A program made the translations under genes and the position numbers. DNA of 11,586 nucleotides, taken from NCBI GenBank assembly GCA_003133075.1, contig PKZN01000067.1:14582-26167 (forward strand), given 5' to 3'. Position 1 is the first letter of the stretch, and each line of letters starts with the position of its first letter. This document shows positions 1 to 7,625 of the stretch, in pieces. The stretch is from Acidimicrobiaceae bacterium (lineage in GTDB: Bacteria; Actinomycetota; Acidimicrobiia; Acidimicrobiales; RAAP-2). A model generated the notes under the pieces. That model did no database searches and was not told the origin of the DNA. It saw nothing but the letters and a program-made list of their open reading frames with translations.

Positions 1-1387
1 GCTGGTCCGCGACGACCGCCACCGCGACGACGGTTTCACCCCAGCGCTCATCGGGCACACCGAATACGGCGATCTCGGAAAGTCCCGTGAGGTCCGCCAG
101 GGCGCCTTCGACCTCCGCGGGGAACACGTTCATGCCCCCGGAGACGACCATGTCTTTCAGCCGGTCGGTGACGTAGAGGTACCCGGCGTCGTCCATCCAC
201 CCGATGTCACCGGTACGAATTCTTCCCCCGACCAAGGTGGATTCGGTGACCTCGGGCGACTTGTAGTAGCCGACGAATTGGGTCTCGGAGAACACTTCGA
301 TCTCGCCAGGTTCCCCCGGCGGTAGTCGAGTGCCCTCGGCGTCGACGATGGCGACGTCGGCGATGTGTACGGCCCGCCCCACGCTCGCAAAGACGTCGTG
401 AGCAGTGTTGGACGGGTCCCAATCACGATCCTCCGTCCGCGTCACGGGGGCGCCGCTTTCGGTCATCCCGTACGCCTCACCGAAGCGACTACCGACGACC
501 TCGACCATACGCTCGACGACCTGTCGAGGCATCTTGGAGCCAGAGTGAAAAGCGACACGCAGGTGGTCGAGCACTTCTGGACGCTTGGACACCTGGTCGA
601 TAAAGTCCGGGGCCAGCGGCGTCGGGACGTAGGTGAAGTCCGAGCGCTCGACAATCAAACGGTCGATCCACTCTTCTGGGTCGATGCCCGCCATGAACGA
701 CACCTCGCCACCGAGATAGAGGTGTGGCAAAACGGCACCCCAAATCGCGGAGACGAAGGACAGCGTTCCCGTGAAAGCGCACCGGCTCCGCGGACGGAGG
801 TCGAAGTGGACGGGCATGTGACGCAGGATCCGGAGCATCGTCTCTTGGGTGTGCATCACGCCCTTCGGACGGCCGGTGGTCCCACTCGTGAAGCCGATGA
901 TGGCGAGGTCGTCAGGTTCACGCGCCACCTTTGGCGTCGAGGCGCTCGCGTCCTCCAGTAAACGAGACCAGTCAAGGTGTCCAGTACCGGCGTGATCCCC
1001 CATGCCGATGACGGTCTCGATCTGATCGAGGACGTCAACGTCGGCGACCTTCGCGCCCACGTCCTCGGTGTAGAGGAAGGCGCGCGCGTCTGCTCCGGCC
1101 ACGATTGCGTCGACCTCGCGGCTGGCTAATCGGTCATTCACGTGCACCGCGGTGAAGCCTCCGAGGAAGCAGGCCAGATACGCCTCCACCGATTCAACTC
1201 GGTCGGTGACCATCAGCGCGACGTGATCGCCGGGCACGAGTCCTTCGCCAGCCAAGGCGTTGGCTAGTCGCGATGCGTTGGCGAGTAACTCACGGTGCGT
1301 GCGCACCTCGCCCCGCGCCCGCAGCGCCACTCGGTCCCCCGAGCGAGCGATTGCCCCACCCAAAAGCGATCCGACGCTCTCAGTCAC
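1..1387 (-). CDS. Acyl-CoA synthetase, AMP-dependent (C-terminus off the left edge)
   Basis: Class I adenylate-forming enzyme that would activate a carboxylic acid to acyl-AMP and then acyl-CoA in the cytoplasm. 462 codons are in the window. The P-loop TSGTTGRPKG is at residues 167-176, the YGMTE motif at 306-310, and the GD..WMDD and DRLKDMVVSGGMN stretch at about 394-420, followed by the start of the small C-terminal domain. The end, including the usual catalytic lysine (A10 motif), lies outside the window. The chosen start is GTG at 1387-1385; it overlaps the TGA of the upstream ligase by 8 bp, and good homology begins about 5 residues later. It is the second gene of a two-ligase operon and its translation is probably coupled to the first. 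The substrate cannot be read from the sequence; fatty, aromatic or alicyclic acids are all possible. Confidence 0.93.
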   Translation of the reverse strand, partial: MTESVGSLLGGAIARSGDRVALRARGEVRTHRELLANASRLANALAGEGLVPGDHVALMVTDRVESVEAYLACFLGGFTAVHVNDRLASREVDAIVAGADARAFLYTEDVGAKVADVDVLDQIETVIGMGDHAGTGHLDWSRLLEDASASTPKVAREPDDLAIIGFTSGTTGRPKGVMHTQETMLRILRHMPVHFDLRPRSRCAFTGTLSFVSAIWGAVLPHLYLGGEVSFMAGIDPEEWIDRLIVERSDFTYVPTPLAPDFIDQVSKRPEVLDHLRVAFHSGSKMPRQVVERMVEVVGSRFGEAYGMTESGAPVTRTEDRDWDPSNTAHDVFASVGRAVHIADVAIVDAEGTRLPPGEPGEIEVFSETQFVGYYKSPEVTESTLVGGRIRTGDIGWMDDAGYLYVTDRLKDMVVSGGMNVFPAEVEGALADLTGLSEIAVFGVPDERWGETVVAVAVVADQ

Positions 1388-3116
1388 TCGCCGCGCTCTC
1401 GTGCACCATGGACTCTCGCACCTCGTCACGAAGTTGGCGCTTCAAGACCTTCCCGACGGGGTTTCGCGGAAGGACGTCACGAATCTCGATTCGTTCCGGC
1501 AGCTTGTAGGTCGCGATCTCTTGTGCTCGAAGGTGATCGATGACGTCCTCGAGCGTCAAGGCCCGATCGGGTTTCAGCGTGATCACCGCACAGACCCGTT
1601 CACCCATCACCTCGTCGGGGTACCCGACGACGGCTACTTCCGCCACGTCCGGGTGGCTCGCGATCAGCGTCTCGAGCTCCGCCGGTGCAATGTTCATGCC
1701 CCCACGGATAACGAGGTCCTTGGCCCGATCCACGTAGCGCAGGTACTCAAGATTCTCCCCATCGATGACGAAGAGGTCGCCGGTCTTTAAGAAGCCCTCG
1801 TCGTCGAAGGGACTCGGTAGGTCGGCGCCGTTGATGTAACCAGAGAAGACGCCCGGGCCTTTGAGGTAGAGCTCACCGGCTCGATCTGGTTCGACGACTT
1901 CTTCGCCCGTGTCACGATCGACGAGTTTGACCGTGGTCCGCTGCGCCGCGGGGAAGGTCCAGCGACGATTACCGCCGTAACGCGGAAAGAAGTTGGCGCG
2001 CTGTTCCGGTCGCGTCATCAACTTGACGTCGGTCATGAGCGAGATCCCTTCGTTGGATCCGAAGTAGTTGATGATCCCGATGCCGTAACGCTCATACCAA
2101 CCGCGCACCATCCACTCCTGCAAGGGGGCCGACCCGGATCCGATCTGGGTCAACGTGGAGATGTCCACTTTCCCCAACAGTTCGTCGTTCTTCAACAACA
2201 TCGCGAGCAGCGCCGGCGGTGCGACGGTGTAGGTGATCTTCTCTTCTTCGATCTGCTGGAGGAATACCGGGAGGTCAAAGGGATGATGTTGGATCAACAC
2301 GCAGCCGACCGTCAACCACGGCAGCAACATCCCGTTGATGCCCGCCATATTCACCATCGGGAACGGATTCAGTACTCGCGACTTGTGGCTCAAGTCGGGT
2401 GAGTACACGGTGTCGAGACTCATCGATAACCACTCGTAGTGCGCTCGAGGCACGCCTTTGGGACGACTTTCGGTCCCCGATGTCCAACAGATCGTTATGC
2501 AGTCGTTGGGATCCACGGGGTGATCTTTCACGTAGGCGGCGACGGCCGCACGATCGGCGACGTGGTCCGTTGACGCATCGAGGCGGATATGCAGCGAACC
2601 CGGCACCTCGCCACTACCGAAGTGGAGGATGGTGCGAAGGCTCGGAATCTCGTCTTGTAACGCAATCACCTCCGCCGCCAGCATCCGGGTCGTTAGTCGG
2701 TCAACGGTGATGAGTGCGTCGAACTCGGCGATGTTGCCCACTTCGACGATCTCGTGGCGACGGTACTGGACGGGCAGCGGTGAGATGATTGCGCGCACTC
2801 GCCACAGGGCCAAGAACGCAATGACCTGTTCGACGATGTTCGGGAGTTGTATGGCGACAACGGACCCTTCACCGATTCCCTGCGAGAGCAGCAACGCCGC
2901 CAGGGTGTCAACTTTTTCATCCAACTGGTTCCACGTCATCTCGACCACGTCGAGATCGACCAGTGTCGCCTTATTGACCGGGTCGAGTACCGCGACCTCG
3001 TCGCCGAACTCGTGAACCCGGTCAACGAAGAGCTGCTGCACGGTCTCGTCGGTCCACCACCCCTTGGAGGTGTACTCCAACACTCGATCGGGTTGGTGCA
3101 TTCTCCTGGCCGTCAC
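1380..3116 (-). CDS. Acyl-CoA synthetase / adenylate-forming ligase
   Basis: Complete 578-residue class I adenylate-forming enzyme, a normal length for acyl-CoA or aryl-acid-AMP ligases. The P-loop WTSGTESRPKGV is at 211-222. The A5 position reads YFGSNEG (351-357) instead of the usual YG.TE. KTGDL is at 444-448, DRAKDLVIRGGMN at 463-475, and the C-terminal RNPVGKVLK (551-559) supplies the catalytic Lys556. The SGTE-type P-loop resembles aryl-acid and cyclohexanecarboxylate-type ligases, but the substrate remains open. The start is taken as GTG at 3116-3114, preceded by a GGGGGA Shine-Dalgarno-like run five bases upstream. ATG at 3101 is an alternative, but its AGGAGA abuts the codon too closely. 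The gene ends in an 8-bp overlap with the second ligase. There is no membrane segment, so it should be a soluble enzyme. Confidence 0.95.
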   Translation of the reverse strand: MTARRMHQPDRVLEYTSKGWWTDETVQQLFVDRVHEFGDEVAVLDPVNKATLVDLDVVEMTWNQLDEKVDTLAALLLSQGIGEGSVVAIQLPNIVEQVIAFLALWRVRAIISPLPVQYRRHEIVEVGNIAEFDALITVDRLTTRMLAAEVIALQDEIPSLRTILHFGSGEVPGSLHIRLDASTDHVADRAAVAAYVKDHPVDPNDCITICWTSGTESRPKGVPRAHYEWLSMSLDTVYSPDLSHKSRVLNPFPMVNMAGINGMLLPWLTVGCVLIQHHPFDLPVFLQQIEEEKITYTVAPPALLAMLLKNDELLGKVDISTLTQIGSGSAPLQEWMVRGWYERYGIGIINYFGSNEGISLMTDVKLMTRPEQRANFFPRYGGNRRWTFPAAQRTTVKLVDRDTGEEVVEPDRAGELYLKGPGVFSGYINGADLPSPFDDEGFLKTGDLFVIDGENLEYLRYVDRAKDLVIRGGMNIAPAELETLIASHPDVAEVAVVGYPDEVMGERVCAVITLKPDRALTLEDVIDHLRAQEIATYKLPERIEIRDVLPRNPVGKVLKRQLRDEVRESMVHESAASD

Positions 3117-3536
3117 GCGAGTCCCCCATTCTCAATAGTTTCCGTACTACCCACTCACGACGTGATTGACCCGCCCCGTATGAGTGTCAAAATCGACAGT
3201 ACGCATTACTACAACAAAAGGAGCGACTTGTCAATATCGCGTGCCCGTCCGTGTCGGAGTGAATCGCGAAATCACGACTGATGCTCCTTCGCCCGCAACA
3301 TCGATTCTCTCGCCACGCTTGGGAATCAACGACGAGGGCCCGCGCCGCCTACCGGACAGCAATCGATTCACACGTCGTCGCTGCGAATCCCATCGGTGCT
3401 CTGAGGGTAGGCGTTGACGGTTCTGGACGAATTAATCGACGTCGAACGCAGAAATACTCGTGGCGCGCACGAGGTCACAGGTTCGACAGCCTCGGTTTGC
3501 AACCCGTCACGACGTCAATGGTCCCCGTCTCGGCCA
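3117..3536. other. Intergenic gap of about 420 bp
   Basis: No convincing gene is seen here. The ORFs that cross it on the plus strand are arginine-rich, have a mixed third-position composition unlike the neighbours, and run antisense into flanking genes. The part next to the ligase operon (3120-3240) is more AT-rich and contains the likely ligase promoter. No tRNA, clear hairpin terminator or repeat array could be found. A GGTTCGA near 3479 resembles a T-loop, but no acceptor stem surrounds it. Confidence 0.6.
3205..3234 (-). promoter_or_regulatory. Candidate promoter of the ligase operon
   Basis: On the minus strand a perfect -35 box TTGACA (3234-3229) is followed after about 17-18 bases by TAGTAAT, a moderate -10 match. 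It would give a leader of about 85 nt before the GTG at 3116. A second TTGACA lies 44 bp downstream (3190-3185) within the similar context CGATTTTGACA, but no good -10 follows it. The call rests on the -35 match and on the AT-rich setting. Confidence 0.4.
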
Positions 3537-4454
3537 CTAGTCGATTGGGATATCGGTCAATTCGGTGGATACCCGCCAGAGGCGCGAGATGGCAGCGTCC
3601 ATATCAAGGCGGCGCAGTATCGGTTTTCTCACCGGCGGCCCGTTATTGACGAAGAGCGGTCCGTAGAACTCGCCGCCGTTCGCACCGAGATCCGTCGCCG
3701 CGCGCAGTTGCGACAACGCGCCGTTCGCCGCCGTCATACCTGTGTGATGGGACATGAACTCGGCGATTCGTTGCGTCCTACCGCCGTTGCTCCCGCTGAC
3801 ACTCGCACGTTGGAGATCCGTGTTCGAAAGCCCGGGGTGGGCAATCAAACTCGCAGCCTTCGCGCCTTTGCGACGCAACTCGCGATCAAGGCCCAACCCG
3901 AAGTGGTAGTTCGCGAGCTTCGCTTGCCCGTACGCGCGCCAGGGACCGTAACGACCGTCGAGGTTCGGATTCTTCGGATCGACGGAACGACCCATGAGGT
4001 GTGCCGTGCTGGTCACCGTCACGATCCGTGCGCCCTCGGTGTCAACCATCGCGGGCAGTAACAGCGCGGTGAACGTCCAGTGTCCGAGGTGGTCGACACC
4101 GAACTGCTCTTCGAACCCGTCGACCGTGCGCCCCTCGGCGATCGCCATGACACCTGCGTTGTTGATGAGTAGGTCGATACGGGGATGCGCCGCGAGCATG
4201 ACCTCCGCCGCACCTTTGACGCTCGCTTGAGAACCGAGGTCCAGTGCGACGACCTCTAAGGAGGCATCGGGTGCCGAGGTGGTGATGTCCTCAACGGCGG
4301 CGGCCGCCTTCTTTGGATTGCGGGCCGCAATGATGACGTGGGCGCCACTCGCCGCCAACGCCCTCGCGGTCTCGAGGCCGAGGCCGCCGTTACCGCCCGT
4401 GACCACGGCGATTCGTCCGTGCTGTTCGGGGATGTTCTTGGTGTTCCAACTCAT
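3537..4454 (-). CDS. Short-chain dehydrogenase/reductase (SDR), retinol dehydrogenase-like
   Basis: 305-residue NAD(P)-dependent oxidoreductase with a Rossmann fold. The dinucleotide-binding TGGNGGLG is at 19-26, NNAG at 98-101, the catalytic serine is Ser149 in TVTST, and YGQAK supplies Tyr175 and Lys179. AHPG follows at 205-208. AARN at 43-46, with Arg45 after the second strand, suggests NADP(H) preference. The position of the tetrad asparagine in FGVNHLGH-type relatives is Asp here (Asp121). Length and motifs match the RDH/WWOX-like actinobacterial SDRs; the substrate is unknown. The start is ATG 4454-4452 with GGAAGGG upstream. The reading frame stays open upstream to 4787, but that stretch overlaps the divergent gene and does not look like SDR sequence. 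The gene is monocistronic as far as can be seen. Confidence 0.94.
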   Translation of the reverse strand: MSWNTKNIPEQHGRIAVVTGGNGGLGLETARALAASGAHVIIAARNPKKAAAAVEDITTSAPDASLEVVALDLGSQASVKGAAEVMLAAHPRIDLLINNAGVMAIAEGRTVDGFEEQFGVDHLGHWTFTALLLPAMVDTEGARIVTVTSTAHLMGRSVDPKNPNLDGRYGPWRAYGQAKLANYHFGLGLDRELRRKGAKAASLIAHPGLSNTDLQRASVSGSNGGRTQRIAEFMSHHTGMTAANGALSQLRAATDLGANGGEFYGPLFVNNGPPVRKPILRRLDMDAAISRLWRVSTELTDIPID

Positions 4455-4673
4455 GGTGCCCTTCCAATGCCGTAGGACAAAACTCGTCGCTATCCCCTTG
4501 GTCACACTAGGGATGTCTGCAATCTCGTGATCAGTGTGAACGAACTGCCAGCCACATGTCCGTCGTCGTAGCGACCCCTTCAGAGTAGATACGTGCCGAG
4601 TTGATGGTGACGTCACGATGGTAGAAAGAGGTACGAAGCCCTTAGGACACTCGACGTCTGGGAGACCCTGACT
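4455..4673. promoter_or_regulatory. Divergent control region between the SDR and LLM genes
   Basis: This 219-bp region must hold the promoters of both divergent genes. It contains a perfect 10-bp palindrome GTGACGTCAC (4607-4616); including flanks it is a 16-bp imperfect dyad with one mismatched pair. It also contains an inverted pair TCACACT (4502-4508) and AGTGTGA (4533-4539) spaced 24 bp apart, nearer the SDR side. No promoter boxes on either strand were good enough to call. Confidence 0.45.
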
Positions 4674-5606
4674 ATGGAACTGCGTATCTTTTGCGAACCC
4701 CAACAGGGCGCTTCCTACGACCAGGTGCTCGCGCTCGCCCTCACCGCCGAGACTGAAGGCTTCGGCGCGTTCTTCCGATCGGACCACTACCTGAAGATGG
4801 GCGACGTCAGTGGACTACCTGGACCGAGTGACGCCTGGGTCACCTTGGCGGGTCTGGCGCGCGACACGACGAGCATTCGACTCGGGACGATGGTGACCTC
4901 GGCGACGTTTCGGCTCCCCGGACCCCTCGCGATCAGCGTCGCCGAAGTCGACGCCATGAGCGCGGGCCGAGTGGAGCTCGGCCTCGGGGCGGGTTGGTTC
5001 GAAACGGAGCACCTCGCCTACGGGATTCCCTTTCCCCCACTCGGCGAACGCTTCGAGAAACTCGAAGAGCAGTTGGCGATCATCACGGGACTGTGGGAGA
5101 CGAAAACTGGCGACAGTTTCAACTTCTCGGGGAAGCACTACGCGCTCACCGACAGTCCAGCCTTACCCAAGCCCGTGCAACAGCCACGACCCCCGATCAT
5201 CGTCGGCGGCCACGGCGCGAAACGAACGCCACAACTCGCCGCGCGCTACGCCACTGAGTTCAACGTGCCCTTCTCCCCATTCGAGTTCACTACAACGCAG
5301 TTCGAACGAGTCGACGCCGCCTGCGTTGCGATCAACAGAGACCCCGCGACCATGATCCGTTCGGTGGCGCTCGTGGTGTGTTGTGGCACCGACGAGGACG
5401 AGGTCACACGTCGCGCTGGCGCAATTGGGCGCGAGGTCGCCGATCTCAGGGAAAACGGACTCGCGGGGTTACCGGAGGAAATAGCGGCGACGATCAAAAC
5501 CTACGAAGCACTCGGCGTCACCCGTATCTACCTACAGGTCCTCGACTTCAACGACCTCGACCACGTGCGACTCATCGCACGCGACGTCCTCCCCGCGGTC
5601 GCCTAG
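4674..5606 (+). CDS. LLM class F420-dependent oxidoreductase
   Basis: 310-residue luciferase-like TIM-barrel oxidoreductase, expected to use reduced coenzyme F420 (less likely FMNH2) for hydride transfer to an unknown substrate. Features in order: N-terminal strand MELRIFCEPQ, SDHY at 36-39 (active-site/cofactor region), LGTMVTSATFRLPGPLA at 70-86, and GRVELGLGAGWFETEH (98-113) leading into FPPLGERFEKLEE (120-132). These are typical of the actinobacterial F420-dependent LLM proteins of the TIGR03560 kind, and the full length matches. The start is ATG 4674, with GGGAG about nine bases upstream. The stop TAG shares its bases with the stop of the convergent MarR gene. It is divergent from the SDR, so the two may be co-controlled, but no shared pathway can be shown. 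Confidence 0.93.
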   Translation: MELRIFCEPQQGASYDQVLALALTAETEGFGAFFRSDHYLKMGDVSGLPGPSDAWVTLAGLARDTTSIRLGTMVTSATFRLPGPLAISVAEVDAMSAGRVELGLGAGWFETEHLAYGIPFPPLGERFEKLEEQLAIITGLWETKTGDSFNFSGKHYALTDSPALPKPVQQPRPPIIVGGHGAKRTPQLAARYATEFNVPFSPFEFTTTQFERVDAACVAINRDPATMIRSVALVVCCGTDEDEVTRRAGAIGREVADLRENGLAGLPEEIAATIKTYEALGVTRIYLQVLDFNDLDHVRLIARDVLPAVA

Positions 5607-6034
5607 GACGTCACCAAGCGCGCCAGGATGCCCTCGAGCACGACGAGGTCCGACGACGCCATCGCCGCGAGGCTCACGGGCGGCTCGCCGATGATCTCAC
5701 GCGCGAGCTTCGCGGTCGCTCGGCCCTGCTCGGTCAGCGACACGAGCTTTCGTCGGTTGTCGTCGGGGTGCGGCGTGCGCACCACGAAGCCCTTCTGCAC
5801 GAGCTTGTCGCAAATGACCGTCGCGTAGGGCGCGTCAAGCCCATTGGCCTCGGCGATATCGCGGAGCGTCATGGGACCTTCTTCGAGGTGCAAAAGCACC
5901 TTGACGCGACCGAATCCCCCGCCGAGACCAAGGGCGGCTTGGAGCTCGCGGCGCCGGTCCTGCGCGTTCACGTAGTCATACAGCGCGGACCAGACTCGAA
6001 CCGCTTGATCGTTCGTCGTCGTTACCTCACTCAT
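5603..6034 (-). CDS. MarR-family transcriptional regulator
   Basis: 143-residue winged-helix repressor. The recognition helix-turn-helix spans about 55-82 (TLRDIAEANGLDAPYATVICDKLVQKG). The wing at 84-100 carries the usual D-x-R-type pattern (PDDNRRKLVSLTEQG, Asp91 to Arg95). The N-terminal and C-terminal helices would form the dimer interface. ATG 6034 overlaps the TGA of the exporter gene as ATGA, and AAGGAG lies at 6048-6043, so the gene is the second cistron of the efflux operon and is translationally coupled. In such pairs the MarR protein normally represses the exporter and itself until a hydrophobic ligand binds; this is inferred here from gene order and from the palindrome at 7496-7511. 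Its stop overlaps the stop of the convergent LLM gene. Confidence 0.94.
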   Translation of the reverse strand: MSEVTTTNDQAVRVWSALYDYVNAQDRRRELQAALGLGGGFGRVKVLLHLEEGPMTLRDIAEANGLDAPYATVICDKLVQKGFVVRTPHPDDNRRKLVSLTEQGRATAKLAREIIGEPPVSLAAMASSDLVVLEGILARLVTS

Positions 6035-7455
6035 CGCGCCATCTCCTTGGTCCGTACTTCAAGTCGTTCGCCGTTGCGCGTCGCGGTGCCGCGCGCCCAC
6101 TCCCCGGTCGAGACGTAGCCCAGGATGAGAACCGCCGCGCCGCAGCCCGCGAGCACGTACCACGCCGCGTGACTCGCTCCCACAAAGGTCGCGCCGGTGC
6201 CGAGGGCGACGATCGATCCGGTGACCGCAACCCCGAGCGACGAGCCGACCTGGCGACTGGTCGAGGCGACCGCGCCGGCGACGCCGGCTTGATCGAGCGG
6301 CATGCCCGACATGGCGGTCGTGCTGATCGGCGCGTTCACCAGACCACAGCCCACCCCGAAGATGACGTAGGTCACGACGAGGTAGAGGATCGAGGTGGTG
6401 GGCGTCAGACGAGCGAGTAAGACGGCGCCAAGAATCAGCGGCGGTCCGGAGAGCACCAACGGTAGTCGCGGACCTCTGGTCCCGACGAGGTGGCCCGAGA
6501 CGCGCGCGAAGAGAAAGAGCATCGCGGCCATCGGCACCAGCAGCAGTCCCGATTCGAGGGCGCTGTAGTGACGGACGTCTTGTAAGTAGAGCGTGTTGAG
6601 GAACAAGAAGCCGCCCAGCGACGCGAAGGCCGTCAACGCAATGAGGCTGGCGCCGGAAAAGGGCACGCTGCGAAAGAAGCGTGGATCGATCAGTGGCTCA
6701 TCGCGACGCAGCTCGACGCTGGCGAGCACGACGAAGGCCACCGCGGAGAGGACGAAGAGACCCAGGATCAATGGCGAGTGCCACCCTCGTCGTGGTCCTT
6801 CGATGATGCCGTAGGTGAGCGAAGCCAGCGCCACGATCACGAGCACCTGACCGAGGGGATCGAGGTGCCGGGGACGTTCTGCTTTGGACTCGGGGACGAA
6901 GAGCCTGGTCAAGATGATCGCGGTGATGCCGACGGGAACGTTGATCCAGAAGATCGCGCGCCAACCAATCCCCGAAACGAGCACGCCGCCTAGCACCGGA
7001 CCGAGCGCCAGACTGAGCCCGAAGACCGAACCCCACACGCCCATTGCCCTGGCGCGAGATTTCCGGTCCGTGAAGGTACTGAAGATGATCGACAGCGCCA
7101 CGGGATTGAGCATCGATCCACCGACGGCTTGGAGGGCGCGAAAGGCGACCAACCAGCCAAGACTCGGCGCGACACTACAGAGCAGCGAACCAACCGAGAA
7201 GAAGACCAGGCCGACTTGAAAGATGCGCTTTCGACCGAAGCGGTCCGCCAGGGAGCCCGAGAAGAGCAGGAGGCACGCGAGCACCAGTGAGTAGGCGTCG
7301 ATGGTCCACTGCAGGTCACTCACCGACGCGTGAAATCCCCGCTGAATAGAGGGCAACGCCACGTTCACGATCGTGACGTCGACTCCCACGATGAACAGGC
7401 TCATGCAGCAGATCAGCAGCACCAACTGCTTGCGCTTCGTGCTCAGTTCGGCCAT
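6031..7455 (-). CDS. MFS drug exporter, DHA2 (EmrB/QacA) family, 14 TM
   Basis: 474-residue proton-coupled antiporter of the inner membrane. About 14 hydrophobic segments are visible. The DHA2 motif D1 (VGVDVTIVNVALP, with Asp26 in TM1) is at 23-35, motif A GSLADRFGRKR at 67-77, and motif C GPVLGGVLV at 152-160. The length is typical of 14-TM multidrug exporters. The start is ATG 7455-7453, preceded by a strong GGGAGG six bases upstream. An in-frame GTG at 7491 would add 12 polar residues and has no ribosome site, so it was rejected. It is the first gene of the exporter-MarR operon. The substrate is not readable; structurally diverse hydrophobic drugs or an endogenous metabolite are the usual cargo. 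Confidence 0.94.
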   Translation of the reverse strand: MAELSTKRKQLVLLICCMSLFIVGVDVTIVNVALPSIQRGFHASVSDLQWTIDAYSLVLACLLLFSGSLADRFGRKRIFQVGLVFFSVGSLLCSVAPSLGWLVAFRALQAVGGSMLNPVALSIIFSTFTDRKSRARAMGVWGSVFGLSLALGPVLGGVLVSGIGWRAIFWINVPVGITAIILTRLFVPESKAERPRHLDPLGQVLVIVALASLTYGIIEGPRRGWHSPLILGLFVLSAVAFVVLASVELRRDEPLIDPRFFRSVPFSGASLIALTAFASLGGFLFLNTLYLQDVRHYSALESGLLLVPMAAMLFLFARVSGHLVGTRGPRLPLVLSGPPLILGAVLLARLTPTTSILYLVVTYVIFGVGCGLVNAPISTTAMSGMPLDQAGVAGAVASTSRQVGSSLGVAVTGSIVALGTGATFVGASHAAWYVLAGCGAAVLILGYVSTGEWARGTATRNGERLEVRTKEMAR

Positions 7456-7495
7456 TGGGTCCTCCCGACACCAGCGTCCTGTGTCAGACACTTAT

Positions 7496-7511
7496 GTTGT
7501 GTTAACACAAC
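7496..7511. promoter_or_regulatory. Perfect 16-bp palindrome, probable MarR operator
   Basis: GTTGTGTTAACACAAC reads the same on both strands, without a spacer. It lies 41 bp upstream of the exporter ATG and directly beside a TACAAT (minus strand, 7518-7513), so a bound dimer would cover the transcription start. Size, AT-rich centre and location fit MarR-family operators. That it is bound by the MarR protein encoded at 5603-6034 is inference. No second copy was noticed in the window. Confidence 0.72.
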
Positions 7512-7512
7512 T

Positions 7513-7518
7513 ATTGTA
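7513..7518 (-). promoter_or_regulatory. Candidate -10 box of the exporter-MarR operon
   Basis: TACAAT on the minus strand (5 of 6 to TATAAT), one base upstream of the 16-bp palindrome. The start point would fall inside the palindrome, leaving a leader of roughly 50 nt to the exporter start codon. No clear -35 box is seen 16-18 bp upstream. Confidence 0.45.
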
Positions 7519-7570
7519 GTCACACGCCACGTGGTCGTGACGGGGTGTCGACGTCAGGCGTTGCCCTCTC

Positions 7571-7595
7571 GCCGTGCGGAGCGTTCGCGCACGGC
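7571..7595. terminator. GC-rich hairpin, possible terminator
   Basis: Perfect 8-bp stem: GCCGTGCG (7571-7578) pairs with CGCACGGC (7588-7595), with a 9-base loop. It lies between the two small ORFs upstream and the exporter promoter, where a terminator would be expected. There is no T-run on either side, so it is not a canonical intrinsic terminator. Confidence 0.3.
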
Positions 7596-7625
7596 GGACG
7601 GTGTTCTTTGCGGTGCCACGGGAAC

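Noticed and set aside
3228..3281. Tiny TTG-started ORF after AAAGGAG on the plus strand
   Set aside because: Only 17 codons, basic composition, and it sits within the likely ligase promoter; chance match.
3471..3500. GGTTCGA with flanking CGAGG/CCTCG resembling a tRNA T-arm
   Set aside because: No acceptor, D or anticodon stems can be built around it on either strand.
3281..3649. Plus-strand ORF of 122 residues crossing the 420-bp gap
   Set aside because: Arginine-rich, third positions not GC-biased, no ribosome site, and it overlaps the SDR end antisense.
4455..4787. In-frame N-terminal extension of the SDR by about 111 residues
   Set aside because: It overlaps the divergent LLM gene, lacks SDR-like sequence, and the internal ATG at 4454 has a good ribosome site directly before the Rossmann domain.
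7453..7491. GTG at 7491 as exporter start
   Set aside because: No ribosome site, extra polar residues unlike the family, and it would lie within a few bases of the operator; ATG 7455 has a strong GGGAGG.
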